Shown: one piece after another, positions 10,989 through 21,100 of the stretch
Layout of the letters: each line of letters starts with the position of its first letter
How positions within the stretch are numbered: the first letter of the stretch is position 1
Assembly (NCBI RefSeq): GCF_011752935.1
Contig: NZ_VWWO01000003.1
Location: forward strand, 124,001-188,000
DNA: 64,000 nt
Direction of reading: 5' to 3'
DNA from: Chitinophaga sp. Cy-1792
GTDB lineage: Bacteria > Bacteroidota > Bacteroidia > Chitinophagales > Chitinophagaceae
Made by a program: the position numbers and the translations under genes
The notes under the pieces: model-generated
Told to the model about the DNA's origin: nothing
What the model saw: the letters and a program-made list of their open reading frames with translations, nothing else
Databases searched by the model: none

Positions 10989-11180
10989 ACGCTTGGATTT
11001 AGCCAGTTCGTTTCTCTTATTAAAAATATTAAACCTTGAGCAGCTGGCCTAATTATTTTCAGCGAACACATGCAGATTTTTCCTATATTAGCCCCCGCAT
11101 TGCAATATATGCTAGCGCAATGCTGTTATAGGACAGGACACCGGAATATTCTCCCGGGGGCTTATAGGAAGGAACCGATT

Positions 11181-12101
11181 ATGTACCAGCCGACTACAGA
11201 CACCACTGATCTGATTGTTCGATTTATAAATGCACCACATGATCCCAAGTTGCAGGATCAGATTGCAATGCTGAAATCCACCGGCCCTGAACAGGCGGCG
11301 TATGTGGAAAGAATGTTGCATGACTGGTTAAAACAGGATGCTGCGCCCAACGCAGCTACTATGTCTATGCGCCGATATATCCCCATCTGCAAATGGGTGC
11401 TGCCTGCGCTGGTCATCCTTGTTACCGGGTTCGTGCTGTACCATCTCTTCTGCAGAGAAAAATTAATCATCAACAACAACCATACAGGTTATATAGATTC
11501 CTTCCTGCTGGCCGATGGCAGCAAGGCTATTCTCAATAACAACGCTGAAATTGCCTATCCGTCTATCTTCAATGGAGAAAACAGACGCGTATATATGCAT
11601 AAGGGAGAAGCATTTTTCAATGTAAAAGAATCGGCATTGCCGTTTCAGCTGCAAATCGGGAAAATTATACTCACAACAAATGGTGGCTCTTTCAACGTGC
11701 GCATCGATGAAAATAAAACCGCAGTTTTTGTTACGGATGGCAAAGTGAAGATGAAAGGCGGGGAAAGTGAAGAACTACTGCTGACGCCAGGTTTGCAGGG
11801 CTCACGTGAAGGCAGCAACGAACTGCAACAGGATATACGCCTCAGCGATGGCGCGCTGGCCTGGAAAACAGGAAGACTACGTTTTGTAAATGTTCCCCTT
11901 AGTGAAGTGCTGGATGCAGTCAGAAATTATTATGATATCCAGATAGATGTACCTCCATCTGCCCAGAGTGCACTCAAAAAATCACTTACCGCCAACTTCG
12001 ATGCAGAAGGCCCCGAGAAGGTGCTGGATGTGATTTCAAAAAAAATAGGTGTATTTATTACTAAAGATAAAGAAGGAAGATATTATCTTACACTGAAGTA
12101 A
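11181..12101 (+). CDS. FecR-like membrane anti-sigma/signalling protein
   Basis: 306 residues from ATG 11181, chosen because AGGAAGGA lies just upstream; an earlier ATG at 11070 would add 37 residues of unlikely composition. Residues 1-60 form the short cytoplasmic domain, about 68-88 one membrane helix, then a FecR domain (DSFLLADGSKAILNNNAEIAYPS; GEAFFNVKES; FNVRIDENKTAVFVTDGKV). The end (FVNVPLSEVLDAVRNYYDIQI) is the usual STN-like C-terminal fold. FecR proteins hold an ECF sigma factor until a TonB receptor signals. No receptor or ordinary sigma gene is adjacent here; the divergent neighbour is the fused sigma/TPR protein, its likely partner. Confidence 0.85.
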   Translation: MYQPTTDTTDLIVRFINAPHDPKLQDQIAMLKSTGPEQAAYVERMLHDWLKQDAAPNAATMSMRRYIPICKWVLPALVILVTGFVLYHLFCREKLIINNNHTGYIDSFLLADGSKAILNNNAEIAYPSIFNGENRRVYMHKGEAFFNVKESALPFQLQIGKIILTTNGGSFNVRIDENKTAVFVTDGKVKMKGGESEELLLTPGLQGSREGSNELQQDIRLSDGALAWKTGRLRFVNVPLSEVLDAVRNYYDIQIDVPPSAQSALKKSLTANFDAEGPEKVLDVISKKIGVFITKDKEGRYYLTLK

Positions 12102-12298
12102 TTACTGCAAATCGGCAGTATTATCATTTTTGTGAACAATGAAAATAGGTTTTATCCACTGGCCAGTCGCTCCGCCGACTGCCTGTGCTGCTGTATTATA
12201 CCATGGTGCAGCCGCCATTTCCGGTTTATCACGGATACCTGCTTTCATCATCTTTACTGCTTTTTTTATTTTCCGTACCAAGCGCGAACTATAGCTAC

Positions 12299-14347
12299 AT
12301 GAAAAAAACAATTCTGGCAAGTTGCCTGCTACTTGCAACAGGTATTCAACAATCGATTGCACAAAGCAGAACCACCGTGCCTTTCAACCAGAACTGGCAG
12401 TTTACCAAAGGGGACTACAACCCGAAAGACAGTGCTGCACCGCATACCTGGGAAACCATCAACATCCCGCATACCTGGAATAACAAGGATATGCAGGCCG
12501 GTAAAGACTTTTACGCCGGAAACGCCATCTATAAGAAGAATCTCTTCATCGATGCCGCCATCAAAGGGAAACAGGTTTTCCTCCGGTTTGAAGGCGTAGG
12601 CCAGGTGGCTGACGTATATGTGAACAATAAGTTCATAGGCCAGCATAAAGGCGGCTACAGCGCCTTTGCCATGGAAATCACCTATGCACTCAACTACGGC
12701 AGCGATAACAATATCATCGTTAAAGTGAATAACGAACCCCGTAAAGACGTTATTCCTATCAATAATAACCTCTTTGGCATCTATGGTGGTATCTATCGCC
12801 CGGTAAGCCTCGTCATCACAGATAAACTGCATATCACCACCACCGATTATGCTTCACCTGGTGTGTACATCCGCCAGCAGAACGTGAGCGCTGCCAGCGC
12901 AGATATAACGGTAACGACTAAACTGGATAACCGCTACGAACAAACGCAGCAGGCCGCCCTGCGTACCCGCATCTACACGCAGGCAGGTGAACTGGTCAAA
13001 GAAGTGACGGACGAAATTAAAGTACAGCCACAAGGCAGGCAGCAGTATGCCCAACAGCTGCAGATCACCAAACCACACCGCTGGAACGGCCTGCAGGACC
13101 CACACCTGTATAAGGTAGTCGTGTCCCTGATAGATCAGCATGGACAGGTAATCGACGAGAGCATTCAGCCACTGGGTATCCGTAAGTTTGAAATAAAATC
13201 CGGCAAAGGCTTCTACCTGAATGATGAACCTTACCGCTTGTATGGTGTTTGTCGCCACCAGGACTGGTGGGGCTATGGCAGCGCCCTGGAAAACTGGCAA
13301 CATGCGCAGGACCTGGATATGATCCGTGAAATGGGCGCCAATTCCATCCGTTTTGCTCACTATCAGCAGGCAGATTATATCTATGCAAAATGCGATAGTA
13401 TCGGTTTTGTGATCTGGGCAGAAGTACCTTTTGTAAACGCTGTATCCGGCCAGGAAGGCGACAATGCAAAGCAACAGATCACCGAACTGGTGAAACAGCA
13501 ATTCAATCACCCTTCTATCTATACCTGGGGTATGCATAATGAGGTGTACGAAAAAACACCTGCCGATCATGTCAGCACCCTCACCGCCGACATGGTGGAT
13601 ATTGCCAAAACCCTCGATCCAGACAGGTATACTGTCAGTACAAATGGTTATGGCACCATGGAGCGCCCTGAGAACAGGAATGCAGATATCCAGGGTATGA
13701 ACCGTTACTATGGCTGGTATGAAGGCCAGGTGCCAGACCTGGAAAAGTGGGTGAGTGGGTTAGAAGAAAAGTATCCGGAGCATAAAGTGGTTTTGTCAGA
13801 ATATGGGGGAGATGGTAATGTGAACCAACATGCAGAAATATTACCACCTGTAGATTATAATGGCCCTGTGATGCCGGAAGAAAGAGAGACACGCATACAC
13901 GAAGTACAGTGGGGTATTATAGAAAAGCATCCGTATCTGGTGTCCTCCTATCTCTGGAATATGTTCGATTTCTGTGCGCCGCTATGGAGCCGGGGAGGCG
14001 TTCCGGCACGTAATATGAAAGGGCTGGTTACTTTCGACCGACAGATAAAGAAAGATGTGTTTTACTGGTATAAAGCCAACTGGAGCAAAGAACCGGTAGT
14101 ATACATTTCTGACCGCAGGCTGGTAAACAGAAAGCAGCCGGTAACAACGATCACCGTGTATGATAATATTGATCAGCCGGTGGTTACGCTCAACGGTAAA
14201 AAATTACCTGCACCCAAACAGGGAACTACTCATGTGCATTATCTATTCGAAAATGTAAAGCTCAGGAAAGGTAAGAATGTGGTGGTATGTACCGGTTTGA
14301 AAGATGGTAAGAAATATGAGGATAAAGTAGAGTGGGTATTGGAGTAG
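12299..14347 (+). CDS. GH2 beta-galactosidase-like enzyme, secreted
   Basis: 682 residues from ATG 12299, where the signal peptide MKKTILASCLLLATGIQQSIAQ begins; the frame is open upstream to 12185 but that stretch is not needed. Order: sugar-binding jelly roll (FNQNWQFTKGDYNP; IPHTWNNKDMQ), immunoglobulin-like domain, then TIM barrel with GVCRHQDWWGYG, acid/base MHNEVYEK and nucleophile VVLSEYGGDGN, then a C-terminal beta domain. It is about 200 bp after the FecR gene on the same strand and separated from the enzyme cluster at 1-9308 by the signalling pair. The substrate is probably a beta-galactoside but not proven. Confidence 0.9.
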   Translation: MKKTILASCLLLATGIQQSIAQSRTTVPFNQNWQFTKGDYNPKDSAAPHTWETINIPHTWNNKDMQAGKDFYAGNAIYKKNLFIDAAIKGKQVFLRFEGVGQVADVYVNNKFIGQHKGGYSAFAMEITYALNYGSDNNIIVKVNNEPRKDVIPINNNLFGIYGGIYRPVSLVITDKLHITTTDYASPGVYIRQQNVSAASADITVTTKLDNRYEQTQQAALRTRIYTQAGELVKEVTDEIKVQPQGRQQYAQQLQITKPHRWNGLQDPHLYKVVVSLIDQHGQVIDESIQPLGIRKFEIKSGKGFYLNDEPYRLYGVCRHQDWWGYGSALENWQHAQDLDMIREMGANSIRFAHYQQADYIYAKCDSIGFVIWAEVPFVNAVSGQEGDNAKQQITELVKQQFNHPSIYTWGMHNEVYEKTPADHVSTLTADMVDIAKTLDPDRYTVSTNGYGTMERPENRNADIQGMNRYYGWYEGQVPDLEKWVSGLEEKYPEHKVVLSEYGGDGNVNQHAEILPPVDYNGPVMPEERETRIHEVQWGIIEKHPYLVSSYLWNMFDFCAPLWSRGGVPARNMKGLVTFDRQIKKDVFYWYKANWSKEPVVYISDRRLVNRKQPVTTITVYDNIDQPVVTLNGKKLPAPKQGTTHVHYLFENVKLRKGKNVVVCTGLKDGKKYEDKVEWVLE

Positions 14348-14417
14348 ATAGTTTTTTAGTCTCTGTTGGAAGTCCCTGGCTTCCCTTCCGGAGATTATCG
14401 CCTCCGGCTTTTGATCC

Positions 14418-14499
14418 GGGGATAATAGCCCCTCGCCGCAGGCGAGGGGCTATTATCCCCGCTTCTTTTTGATGCCGGAGGCATCGAAAAGAAGCGGGG
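14418..14499 (+). repeat. Twin overlapping extragenic palindromes (GCA-loop type)
   Basis: The first hairpin has a perfect 20-bp stem, 14418-14437 with 14441-14460, and loop GCA. The second has a 20-bp stem with one mismatch, 14457-14476 with 14480-14499, and loop GGA. They share CCCC at 14457-14460, so both cannot be fully paired at once. A copy with the same plan but different arms lies at 50100-50185. Confidence 0.85.
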
Positions 14500-14522
14500 G
14501 CAGGAAAAAAAATGTGGGCACA

Positions 14523-14553
14523 AAAAAAGAGAAGATCATTACAATCTTCTCTC
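14523..14553 (-). terminator. Rho-independent terminator, strongest for the uxuA strand
   Basis: Inverted repeat AGAGAAGAT/ATCTTCTCT with a 7-base loop. On the minus strand it is followed by seven T, which fits termination after uxuA and its in-frame extension. The A/T runs on both sides could let it act in both directions. Confidence 0.7.
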
Positions 14554-14727
14554 TATAAAAAAATCTTTTCTTTCGTTTTAGTAAAACAGTGGTGCTGGTA
14601 TTGTAGTTAGCAGCTACAATTATTCTCCAGTTACCGGTTCTGCTTTGGCGTAGTATCTCAGTCCGGCGGTAGTATTGCTTATCCCTACCTTATAACCTTG
14701 CACGGTCCTGATACTGCTGGATTTAAG

Positions 14728-15903
14728 TCAATCAGCGCTTAAAGCCCCTGCGATACCCATTTCGAGGCCACGAAGCTCTGCGAGCCCGCGTAAGCGGCCG
14801 ATTGCGCTATAGCCAGGATTGGTTTTTTTATGCAGATCATCCAACATCTGGTGACCATGATCAGGGCGCATAGGAATAGATACGTTGCGACGTTTCATGG
14901 TAAGCAGAATATTTTTGATTACGTTGAACATATCAACATCACCTTCGAGGTGATTGGCTTCGTGGAAGTTGCCTAATACATCACGCTGGGTGCTGCGCAG
15001 GTGAATGAAGTGGATATGATCGCCGAGACGTTCTACCATTCCTGGCAGGTCGTTGTCGGCACGTACACCATAGGAACCGGTGCAGAAGCATAATCCGTTT
15101 GATTTGTACGGTGCTGCTACCAGCAGTTCTTTGGCATCCTGTTCTGTACTCACGATACGTGGCAGGCCAAAGATCGGGAATGGAGGATCATCAGGATGGA
15201 TGGCCAGTTTAACGCCTGCTTCTTCTGCAACTGGTGCAATCTGTTGCAGGAAATAAAACAGGTGAAGTTTCAGCTGTGTTGCATCGATGCCTTTGTATTT
15301 GTCCAGTGCAGCCTGGAATAATTCCAGTGTAAAACTTTCTTCAGAGCCAGGTAAGCCGGCAATAATATTTTTCTGAAGGAGGGTTTTTGCTTCCGGCGTC
15401 ATGCTGTCGAAATGTTCTTTCGCACGCGCGATTTCTTCGGCAGTATAATCTTTTTCTGCGTTTGGTCTTGCCAGAATAAAGAGATCGAAAGCCATGAAGG
15501 CTGCTTTCTCGAAGCGAAGCGCTTTGGAGCCGTCTTCTACTTCGTATGCGAGATCGGTACGTGTCCAGTCGAGCACCGGCATAAAGTTATAGGTAACTAT
15601 TTTGATGCCACATGCTGAAAGGTTACGTATCGACTGCTGATAGTTGGTGATATAATCCCGGAATCGGCCGCTCTGCGTTTTGATATCTTCATGGACAGGA
15701 ATGCTCTCCACTACTGACCAGGTAAGGCCGGCAGCTTCGATCAGCGCCTTGCGCTGCATAATTTCTTCCTTAGTCCATACCGCTCCGTTGGGGACATGGT
15801 GTAAAGCCGTAACGATTCCAGTTGCACCTGCCTGTTTGATATCAGACAAGCTTACCGGATCATTCGGACCATACCAACGCCATGTTTGTTCCATTCTCAG
15901 CAT
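14728..15903 (-). CDS. uxuA: Mannonate dehydratase
   Basis: 391 residues, close to the 394 of the E. coli enzyme. It dehydrates D-mannonate to 2-keto-3-deoxygluconate in cytosolic hexuronate breakdown. The start [36 protein letters not shown] is typical of UxuA; the second Met, three codons in, is an alternative start. Later motifs fit the metal-dependent xylose-isomerase-like barrel: [36 protein letters not shown] and MRPDHGHQM. It is on the same strand as the glycerate kinase 150 bp upstream. After the TGA stop the same frame stays open for 35 codons (see 14620-14727). Uronate use fits the glycan-degrading neighbourhood. Confidence 0.96.
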   Translation of the reverse strand: MLRMEQTWRWYGPNDPVSLSDIKQAGATGIVTALHHVPNGAVWTKEEIMQRKALIEAAGLTWSVVESIPVHEDIKTQSGRFRDYITNYQQSIRNLSACGIKIVTYNFMPVLDWTRTDLAYEVEDGSKALRFEKAAFMAFDLFILARPNAEKDYTAEEIARAKEHFDSMTPEAKTLLQKNIIAGLPGSEESFTLELFQAALDKYKGIDATQLKLHLFYFLQQIAPVAEEAGVKLAIHPDDPPFPIFGLPRIVSTEQDAKELLVAAPYKSNGLCFCTGSYGVRADNDLPGMVERLGDHIHFIHLRSTQRDVLGNFHEANHLEGDVDMFNVIKNILLTMKRRNVSIPMRPDHGHQMLDDLHKKTNPGYSAIGRLRGLAELRGLEMGIAGALSAD

Positions 15904-16053
15904 AATGCTAGTGTGTTTATAATTCCAAAAGTAAGTAATCCAAACCCCAAAAATAAAATCTCTTCACACATATACAAACTTTATGTTTAAGAAAAAGGAA
16001 AGAATTATTAACATCTCTCTGAAACATAATGTACATCAGTGTTTCAGCGCTTG

Positions 16054-17400
16054 TTAATAAGATGGTAATGACGATGATACTGGCATGATCAATACGATCT
16101 GAATATCCATGACATTGGTCTGTGTGGGGCCTGTGATCAGCAGGTCGTCTGTCTGCCGGAAAAAATTCCAGGCGTCGTTGTTCTCAAGATAGGCCACCGG
16201 AGATAGTTTCAGGGTTCTGGCGGCAGCTATCGTATACGCGTCAACGATGGCGCCGGCAGCATTGGTCGGGCCATCGGTACCATCTGTTCCGGCACTCAGC
16301 AACGTAATACCTGCTGCCTCCCGTGGGTGAGCAGATAGCGCTATAAGCCCTGCCAGCGCCAGTTCCTGGTTGCGGCCACCTTTACCGTTGCCGGTAACAC
16401 TGACGGTTGTTTCACCACCTTGCAGTATACAAACCGGCGATGTTGCGGTGACAGCCAATGCCTGATCTACGAGTGCCCGGGCGGCTGTTCTGGCATCTCC
16501 ACCAACAAAATCTTCCTGTAACAGCACCTGGTAACCAAGCTGCTCTGCCTTTGCTGCAGCGGCTTTCAACGCTGCATGATTAGTGCCGGCAAGATAGTTA
16601 TGCACATTTTTAAATGCAGGATCTCCGGGTTTAGGGGTTTCCGGAATAGCGCCTGTATTTCCTTTTTCCAGATGTAGTAGTATGGATGCGGGTATTTTTT
16701 TAGTTAGATGATATCGGGAGATGATCGCCAGACTTTCCTGGAATGTGCCAGGGTCGGGCACTCCGGGCCCGGAGCCTATTACCTCGGGTTTGTCGCCGGG
16801 TACATCACTGATCATAATGGTGCATAACGTGGCCGGGTATATTTTTTTCGCCAGCTGCCCGCCTTTTACACCGGAAAGATGTTTGCGGATGGTATTCATT
16901 TCCTGGATATCCGCGCCGGAATGGAGTAACAGGGTGAACAACTGCTGCACTTCTGCAAGGGTACATCCCTCCGGAACATCTGCCAGCAGCGCAGAAGCGC
17001 CACCTGATAACAGTAATATCACCAGGTCGTTGTCCTGCAAGCCACTGGTGGCGGTGAGTACCTTAGCAGTGGCCAGCACGCTGTTGTCGTCAGGCACCGG
17101 ATGCCCTGCTTCCATAATTTCGAGCTGCTGTAACGGTAATGCATGCTCGTATTTGGTGACGACCACACCTGTCAGCGGCAGGAACGGCAACAATATTTTC
17201 TCCAGTTCTGTAGCCATGGCCGCCGCTGCTTTGCCGGCGCCCACCACCACTACACGGCCATTATCACGGATAGGATAATGGTCATTGTCGATGATGATTT
17301 CATTCGGGCCGGCACTCACCCTGCTGCTGATAAGCTGCTGCGGATGTACGGCAGCAACCCCTTCCAGGAAAATGGCGGCTATGTCCTGACGTGGATTCAT
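16054..17400 (-). CDS. Glycerate 2-kinase (MOFRL family)
   Basis: 448 residues. The N-terminal domain shows VVVVGAGKAAAAMATELE, VVTKYEHALPLQQLEIMEAGHPVPD and LLSGGASALL; the C-terminal MOFRL domain shows ILQGGETTVSVTGNGKGGRNQELALA and LLSAGTDGTDGPTNAAGAIVD. Both are diagnostic of the type II glycerate kinase that phosphorylates D-glycerate at C2 with ATP, feeding glycolysis. Related proteins have been called hydroxypyruvate reductase (TtuD) in older annotations. It lies upstream of uxuA on the same strand and may be co-transcribed, although the 150-bp gap leaves room for a separate promoter. Confidence 0.93.
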   Translation of the reverse strand: MNPRQDIAAIFLEGVAAVHPQQLISSRVSAGPNEIIIDNDHYPIRDNGRVVVVGAGKAAAAMATELEKILLPFLPLTGVVVTKYEHALPLQQLEIMEAGHPVPDDNSVLATAKVLTATSGLQDNDLVILLLSGGASALLADVPEGCTLAEVQQLFTLLLHSGADIQEMNTIRKHLSGVKGGQLAKKIYPATLCTIMISDVPGDKPEVIGSGPGVPDPGTFQESLAIISRYHLTKKIPASILLHLEKGNTGAIPETPKPGDPAFKNVHNYLAGTNHAALKAAAAKAEQLGYQVLLQEDFVGGDARTAARALVDQALAVTATSPVCILQGGETTVSVTGNGKGGRNQELALAGLIALSAHPREAAGITLLSAGTDGTDGPTNAAGAIVDAYTIAAARTLKLSPVAYLENNDAWNFFRQTDDLLITGPTQTNVMDIQIVLIMPVSSSLPSY

Positions 17401-17417
17401 ATTGGTTCGGGGTTTAA

Positions 17418-17452
17418 AAAAAGGAGGCTGTCAGATCTCTGAACAGCCTCAC
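17418..17452 (-). terminator. Terminator of the 144-residue exported protein gene
   Basis: On the minus strand GAGGCTGT...ACAGCCTC encloses TCAGAGATCTGA, itself palindromic, and a run of seven T follows. It sits between the stop at 17477 and the glycerate kinase start at 17400. Confidence 0.8.
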
Positions 17453-17476
17453 TAAATGTATTTATTTTACAACGAA

Positions 17477-17911
17477 CTATTGTTGCTGTGCTTCTTTTTT
17501 CTGTCGCTTCTTTTCCATCTTCGCTTCCAGGTGCTCTTTTTTCTTCAGGTCCCAGTCGGTCCATTTTTTATATTGCGTTGCGGTCAGCACTGTTTTAAAA
17601 CGTTGGTTACGTTCGTTATTCAGGCTGTTATATTGCAGCATGCGCTCTTTTTGTGTGATGGTTTTGCTGGACTTAACGGTATCGATCCTGCGAACGATGT
17701 CGAGGTTGATAGCATAAATTTCCTTGCTCTGGGATTTGCTGAGTCCCAGCTCCCTGCTGATTTTATCGGTCATTTTATCCGCCCGTCCTTCGGCGTCCCA
17801 GCGTCCCTGGTAGGTGGAAACGCTGTCTCTGGATTGTGCTGAGAGATAGGGATGTAGTGCCAGTACAAGGCTACAGCAGAGGATAATCCTATAAATAGTA
17901 AGTAGTTTCAT
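17477..17911 (-). CDS. Small exported helical protein, Spy/LTxxQ-like
   Basis: 144 residues with a signal peptide (MKLLTIYRIILCCSLVLALHPYLSAQ). The mature part is helical and charged: TDKISRELGLSKSQSKEIYAINLDI, then NERNQRFKTVLTATQYKKW, and a Lys/Glu-rich end. The LS..Q and LT..QY patterns at the ends of long helices recall periplasmic Spy/CpxP-type proteins, a common exported family in Bacteroidota. The exact function is unknown. It has its own terminator, so it is probably monocistronic. Confidence 0.72.
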   Translation of the reverse strand: MKLLTIYRIILCCSLVLALHPYLSAQSRDSVSTYQGRWDAEGRADKMTDKISRELGLSKSQSKEIYAINLDIVRRIDTVKSSKTITQKERMLQYNSLNNERNQRFKTVLTATQYKKWTDWDLKKKEHLEAKMEKKRQKKEAQQQ

Positions 17912-18115
17912 AGTCAGCGGTATTGTATTTAAACAAACATAACGGCGATTGTCCTTTCAAATTATCCCTTTTTCGTGTTAATCCAAAAAGTTTATCAATC
18001 GATTAGATAGCACAAGTATACCATTCATAAAAAAAATCGGTTTTTCACTACCTGTCGCCTCAATCATTTGCTAAATTAGCTCAATCGAATCTAAATCGAC
18101 TTAAACGAACATTAC

Positions 18116-21100
18116 ATGAAAAAAGCTTTTGAGAAACCGGGAATGGTCTTCCTTTCCCGGAGATTAACCTATGCCCTGAGCAGGCATCGCGGTAAAATGC
18201 TGCTGATGGCCTTACTACTGGCTGCAAGCCAGGCAAATGCCCAGGCCACCTTCCCTGTAAACGGGGTTTCTGAACCAAAATCCGGCTGCTTCGCTTTCAC
18301 TCACGCCACCATTATCAAAGATCCGCAAACAACCCTGTCCGATGCTACCCTCGTAATCAGAGACGGTAAGATCGTAGATGCAGGCGCAGGTGCTGTAATC
18401 CCAAAAGACGCTGTAGTAGTGGATTGTAAAGGGAAATACATTTACCCTTCCTTTGTAGATATCTACAGCAGCTACGGCCTCGGCGAGCCTAAACGTGGCG
18501 GCGGGTCATGGAATGCCGCACCACAGTTCCTGTCCAACACCAAAGGTGCCTATGGCTGGAACCAGGCTATCCGCAGCGAAATAAACGCAGTGTCGCTCTT
18601 TAACACGGATAACACGAAAGCTGCATCACTGCGGGGCGCCGGCTTCGGTACGGTGCTTACCCAGCAACAGGATGGTATCGCCAGAGGTACTGCCGCACTG
18701 GTGACCCTCGCCGACGAACGCGAAAATACGGTGATTGTCCGCGAAAAGGCTGCTGCCGCATACTCTTTCGATAAAGGGACATCTACCCAAAACTACCCTA
18801 ACTCATTAATGGGTACCATCGCATTACTGCGTCAGACTTTCCTCGATGCACAATGGTATAAAAACAGACCGGCGAAAGAAGGGGTGAACCTTAGTCTGCA
18901 AGCCTGGAACGACAACCAGCTACTGCCGCAGATCTTCGCTGTCAACGATAAATGGGACGCCATCCGCGCCGATAAAGTAGGCGACGAATTCGGCGTACAA
19001 TATATCATCAAAGGCGGTGGCAACGAATACCAGCGTATCGCTGATATCGCCGCCACCAAAGCCGCGTTTATCATTCCGGTGAACTTCCCGGGCGCTATCG
19101 ATGTAGAAGACCCTGCTGATGCCCGCTTTGTGTCACTCGCGGATATGAAACACTGGGAACTCGCTCCTACAGAACCCGGCGCATTCGAAAAAGCGAATAT
19201 TCCTTTCGCACTGACGGCCGCCGACCTGAAAGATGTGAAACAATTCCTGGCCAATGTTCGTAAAGCCATCGAATACGGCCTCTCTGAACAGAAAGCCCTG
19301 GAAGCTTTAACCAAAACGCCTGCAAGCCTTATTAAATCCTACGATAAAGTGGGTAGCCTGGAAGCCGGTAAACTGGCCAACTTCCTCATCACTTCCGGAC
19401 CTATCTTCAAAGAAAATACTGTCCTCTACCAGAACTGGGTACAGGGAAATAAGTATGTAGTAAAAGCAGATGGATGGAGTGATATCCGTGGCTCCTACGC
19501 AATTACACTCTCTCCGGGCACTACGGTGAATGTGGAAATTAAAGGAACACCTGATAAGCCACAGATCAGCGTTTTACAGAAAGATACCCTCAGCGGGAAA
19601 ATTGATGTCACCGATAACCTGGTAAACATTTCCTTACCTGTTGCAAAAGGAAGCAGTGCCTCCTACCGCCTGAACGGACTCATTGCGGAAACATGGGCAG
19701 GTACCGGTGTGGATACTGCCAATAACAGCATCCGCTGGACAGCAGCGCTCACGAAGCCATTCCAGGAAAAATCGGATTCTGCTAAAAAGAAAACACCACC
19801 ACAACTCAGTAGCGTTACTTTTCCGTTTAATGGTTATGGTTGGGAAAAACTGCCACAGCAACAGGATATCCTGATCAAAAATGCAACTGTCTGGACAAAT
19901 GAAAAAGATGGTAAACTCGAAAATACGGATGTACTTGTCCGCAATGGTAAAATTGCCCAGATAGGTAAAAACCTGGCAGCAGGAAACGCCCGTGTAATCG
20001 ATGGTACAGGCAAACACTTATCTGCCGGTATTATTGACGAACACTCACATATCGCTATTTCTAAAGGTGTAAACGAATCTTCTCAGTCTGTAACTGCTGA
20101 AGTTCGTATAGCCGATGTCGTGAATCCGGAAGATGTGAATATCTACCGTCAGCTGAGTGGCGGGGTTACTGCTTCACATCTCCTGCATGGTAGCGCCAAT
20201 GCAATTGGTGGCCAGTCTCAGCTGGTGAAACTTCGCTGGGGCCAGAATGCCGAAGACATGAAAGTTACCGGCAACGACCCATTCATCAAATTCGCTTTGG
20301 GCGAAAACGTGAAACAGTCCAACTGGGGCGATCGTAACACGGTTCGCTTCCCGCAAACCCGTATGGGCGTTGAACAAATTTACATGGATGCGTTTACCCG
20401 TGCCCGTGATTATGAAAAGCAGGGACCTGGCAAACGCCGCGACCTCGAGCTGGATGCACTCGTGGAAATCCTCAACAGCAAAAGGTTTATCACCTGTCAC
20501 TCTTACGTACAAAGTGAAATCAATATGCTGATGCATGTTGCTGATACTTTCCATTTCCATGTAAATACCTTTACACATATCCTGGAAGGGTATAAAGTGG
20601 CCGACAAAATGAAGGCCCATGGCGCCGGTGCCGGTACCTTTGCCGACTGGTGGGCATATAAAATGGAAGTGCAGGACGCCATCCCTTATAATGCTGGTAT
20701 CATGCAACAGGTAGGAGTGGTTACTGCCATCAACTCCGATGATGCGGAAATGGCGCGCCGCCTGAACCAGGAAGCCGCCAAGAGCATCAAATATACCGGT
20801 ATGACGGAAGAAGAAGCCCTGAAGCTGGTGACCCTAAATCCTGCCAGACTCCTGCATGTGGATAGCCGCATGGGAAGTATTAAAGTAGGTAAAGATGCAG
20901 ACCTGGTATTATGGAGCGATGATCCGCTGAGCATCTACGCTAAAGCAGATAAAACAATTGTAGATGGTATCGTTGAGTTCGACCGTCAATACGACCTGCA
21001 ACTGCGTCAGCGCATTGCCGCAGAGCGTAACCGTCTGATCCAGAAAATGCTGGGCGAAAAGAAAAAAGGCGGTGCCACCGAAAAAGCAGCATACCATCCT

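Larger units (their letters stand above)
14348..14619. other. Intergenic region with nested palindromes and a terminator
   Basis: The gap between the GH2 gene and mannonate dehydratase is about 380 bp in all. It holds a short inverted repeat (CCGGAG/CTCCGG near 14389-14408), a twin hairpin at 14418-14499, a terminator at 14523-14553 and an in-frame extension of the uxuA frame at 14620-14727. No independent gene is visible. Confidence 0.7.

Noticed and set aside
12854-13570. Long minus-strand frame of 238 codons inside the GH2 gene
   Set aside because: Shadow of the GH2 coding sequence; it has no promoter or recognisable domain.
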